DNA from: Butyricicoccus sp.
Lineage (GTDB): Bacteria > Bacillota > Clostridia > Oscillospirales > Butyricicoccaceae
NCBI GenBank assembly: GCA_031293105.1
Contig: JAUMSA010000359.1
Span: forward strand, 1 to 8,402
Length of the DNA stretch: 8,402 nucleotides
Direction of reading: 5' to 3'
Part shown: in pieces, positions 6,711-8,402 of the stretch
Layout: every line of letters begins with the position of its first letter
How positions within the stretch are numbered: the stretch's first letter is position 1
Position numbers and translations under genes: made by a program
Notes under the pieces: generated by a model
What the model was told of the DNA's origin: nothing
Databases searched by the model: none
Seen by the model: the letters and a program-made list of their open reading frames with translations, nothing else

Positions 6711-6721
6711 AAAAGCCAAAG

Positions 6722-6758
6722 AAAAAGGTGATTTGCTCTACAGCAAATCACCTTTTTT
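6722..6758. terminator. Bidirectional terminator between nudC and the SLH protease gene
   Basis: GGTGATTTGCT (6727-6737) and AGCAAATCACC (6742-6752) pair perfectly over 11 bp around a CTAC loop. Flanking A5 (6722-6726) and T6 (6753-6758) lengthen the stem to about 16 bp and supply a U-tract on either strand. It lies 11 nt after the nudC stop and 11 nt from the protease stop, so it serves both convergent genes. Confidence 0.95.
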
Positions 6759-6769
6759 AATCGGATATA

Positions 6770-8299
6770 TTACGCCGGAACTTGTAAGACCGCACTCTTG
6801 GGCGATTCCACACCGTCGCGTACCGCGGTGACGGCAAACTCATAGGAAAGCCGGGTATTCACCGTCAAAGCCGCCGAATAGGGGCTGCTGTGCTGGAACG
6901 GATGAGGCGAACCGAAATTCGAGCAGAGCGTATATTCCGCGTTGGGGTCGGTGCGGTAGTACAGCAGATAATAGTCTGCATCCTCCACGGCATCCCATTG
7001 GAGATATACCGTATTGCCCGCAGACTGAACAAGGCGCAGACCAGAGGGAGCCGATACGGCGCTGTTTTCCTCATAAAAGTCGGCCAAGGTCTGGTGGTTG
7101 CGGGCGGTCAGCGAATCCAGCGCGTGGATGGGGATGGCAAAGCCTAAGTTCTGACCGGCCGTGATGCCCGCATAGGTCACGCCGATGAGTTCGCCTTGGG
7201 CGTTGAAAAGGGCGCCGCCCGAACTGCCCTCGCTGATGGCAGCCGTAATCTGCAATTCATTGTCCCGGATGGACGAAATAATACCTTCGGAAACCGTATT
7301 TTGCAGGCCATACGGGCTGCCGATGGCGACAACCGTATCCCCAACAGCCAGCGAGTTGGAGTCCCCGATGGTGACCGGTGTCAGATTAGTGCGGTCGATG
7401 CGCAGCAAGGCTAGGTCAAGCGATTCCGAGGTGTCCTCCACATAAACCGTGCCTTCGTAGACCGAGCCATCGTCAAAGGTGACGGTCATAGACTGCATGC
7501 CGTCGATGACATGGTAGTTGGTCACGATCAGCCCATCTGCCGAGAGGATGACGCCGCTGCCCTGCGCGACTCCTTCCGCGGTCGGCCCTTGGAGCAGAAC
7601 CACGCTCTCTTTTTTGGCAGCAATCTGCGAGAGGGACAGTTCGGTCTTGTTCGCCGTGGGGGAAACCACGGTCGCTAGGAACTGGCTGGCGGCAGTGGCA
7701 TCCAGTTTGCCTTTACCGGCGAGCTGCTCGACCAGCAGCACATTGCCGCCCTGTACCGGGAAACGCAGGGTATCATAGGTCAGTTCGGCGGCATCGCCAC
7801 GGGTAAAGGTGTTGGAGGTCATCTCTTCGACCGTCTGCTCGTCGAGCAGTCCGAGTGACTGGGCAAACGAGAGCGCCTGCACATAGGTAAAGTCCCCATC
7901 CGCTTCGGTGTAGCCGAGTGCGCGCAGCATCAAGACAGTGTACATCTGCATGGTCATGGCCATTTCGGAACCAAACATAGTATCCCCAATGCCGGCGACC
8001 AGTCCGTTTTCATAGGCATAGCCCACATAGCCGGATGCCCAGGCAGGCACATCGGTAAAGGGGGTCTGCACATCTGTCATCTGCTGGGCATCCTTTTCTG
8101 CACCCAACATGCGCACCAGAAGAGCAACCCCTTCGGCGCGGGTGAGCGCGCGGTCCAGCTCATAGCCATTTTCTGTGCCGTAAAACACCCCGAGTTTATA
8201 CAGACTATCCGCATAGCCGGTCTGGGTTTGTGCAGCAAATGCAGCGGTTTGTGGAACAATTAAAAGCAGGCAGAGCAAAACGGCAGCAGCTCTGCGCAA
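6770..8299 (-). CDS. Secreted SLH-domain, trypsin-like (HtrA/S1C-type) serine protease with C-terminal fibronectin type III domain
   Basis: About 509 residues. A hydrophobic signal sequence (about 4-23, cleavage near AFA-A) leads to three SLH-like repeats (about 28-65, 80-130, 138-180). In other proteins SLH domains bind secondary wall polymers, so wall attachment is inferred. A chymotrypsin-fold protease (about 230-405) follows with a full triad: His263 in TNYHVIDG, Asp295 in SLDLALLRI, Ser360 in EGSSGGALF. This resembles HtrA/DegP, but no PDZ domain follows. Residues about 416-509 form an FN3 domain with a conserved Trp and repeated Tyr. Substrates are unknown; surface protein processing is inferred. 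The start is doubtful: the first in-frame codon at 8299 is TTG with no ribosome binding site, and CTG at 8329 is the only other in-frame candidate above it before a TAG stop. A well-placed GTG at 8319 is in another frame. Confidence 0.9.
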   Translation of the reverse strand: MRRAAAVLLCLLLIVPQTAAFAAQTQTGYADSLYKLGVFYGTENGYELDRALTRAEGVALLVRMLGAEKDAQQMTDVQTPFTDVPAWASGYVGYAYENGLVAGIGDTMFGSEMAMTMQMYTVLMLRALGYTEADGDFTYVQALSFAQSLGLLDEQTVEEMTSNTFTRGDAAELTYDTLRFPVQGGNVLLVEQLAGKGKLDATAASQFLATVVSPTANKTELSLSQIAAKKESVVLLQGPTAEGVAQGSGVILSADGLIVTNYHVIDGMQSMTVTFDDGSVYEGTVYVEDTSESLDLALLRIDRTNLTPVTIGDSNSLAVGDTVVAIGSPYGLQNTVSEGIISSIRDNELQITAAISEGSSGGALFNAQGELIGVTYAGITAGQNLGFAIPIHALDSLTARNHQTLADFYEENSAVSAPSGLRLVQSAGNTVYLQWDAVEDADYYLLYYRTDPNAEYTLCSNFGSPHPFQHSSPYSAALTVNTRLSYEFAVTAVRDGVESPKSAVLQVPA

Positions 8300-8316
8300 G
8301 GGAGGAAGATTGTTTT

Positions 8317-8337
8317 CACGGTGCCTCAGCCTTTCCT
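8317..8337 (-). promoter_or_regulatory. Ribosome binding site and GTG start, out of frame with the protease
   Basis: On the minus strand AGGAAAGG (8337-8330) lies 10 nt before GTG (8319-8317), and the next codons read KTIFLP, a typical signal-peptide start. This frame stops after 19 codons near 8260. One extra base in the short C run just before 8299 would join it to the protease, giving MKTIFLP-LRRAAAVLLC. It may be the true start behind an indel, or an overlapping short upstream frame. Confidence 0.5.
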
Positions 8338-8358
8338 AAAAAATCTCATTTGTTTCTA

Positions 8359-8364
8359 ATTATA
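8359..8364 (-). promoter_or_regulatory. Candidate -10 box for the SLH protease gene
   Basis: A perfect TATAAT reads on the minus strand from 8364 to 8359. No good -35 box stands 16-18 nt upstream: the 17-nt position reads ACAAAA, and TTACAC is 21 nt away. The predicted start near 8352 fits a leader of about 33 nt to the GTG at 8319. The window ends soon after, so upstream elements may be missing. Confidence 0.45.
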
Positions 8365-8402
8365 CCGGATAAGTTTGAAGATTTTGTGTAAAAAATGTGT
8401 AC

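Overview
The window looks like chromosomal DNA of a Gram-positive Firmicute of the class Clostridia, probably of the Oscillospirales/Butyricicoccaceae kind. The grounds are moderately high GC, a VanW-family wall protein, a DUF975 membrane protein, a secreted S11 D-Ala-D-Ala carboxypeptidase and an SLH-domain surface protease. The genus cannot be read from the sequence. Six protein genes are visible. No RNA genes, mobile elements, CRISPR arrays or transfer signatures were found.

Layout: (1) 2-1087 (+) is the 3' part of ychF, a housekeeping ribosome-associated ATPase, followed by a probable terminator. (2) 1197-3970 (+) is a two-gene operon with its own promoter. It carries a membrane-anchored VanW-family protein (1276-3162) and, 16 nt later, a DUF975 polytopic membrane protein (3179-3970). 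(3) A near-perfect bidirectional terminator (3971-4007) separates it from a convergent secreted D,D-carboxypeptidase (4008-5600, -). (4) The 279-nt divergent spacer 5601-5879 holds back-to-back promoters for the carboxypeptidase and nudC, each with a perfect inverted repeat touching its -35 box. (5) 5880-6710 (+) is nudC, an NADH pyrophosphatase/Nudix hydrolase with a zinc ribbon. (6) A second bidirectional terminator (6722-6758) is followed by a convergent secreted SLH-trypsin-like protease-FN3 protein (6770-8299, -), whose promoter and translation start lie at the right edge.

Four of the six genes act at the cell envelope: VanW, the DUF975 protein, the D,D-carboxypeptidase and the SLH protease. 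Three of these carry export or anchoring sequences. They are separate transcription units apart from the vanW-DUF975 pair, so this is an envelope-rich neighbourhood rather than a demonstrated pathway. There are no vanHAX-type resistance genes, so the VanW protein should not be read as glycopeptide resistance.

No convincing new multi-gene system was found. The observations most worth checking are: an S11 peptidase whose second active-site motif reads SAS instead of SxN and which ends in two Ig-like repeats and an acidic tail; a surface protease whose best ribosome binding site and start codon are in a different frame from the body of the gene; and two dyad symmetries at the divergent promoters.
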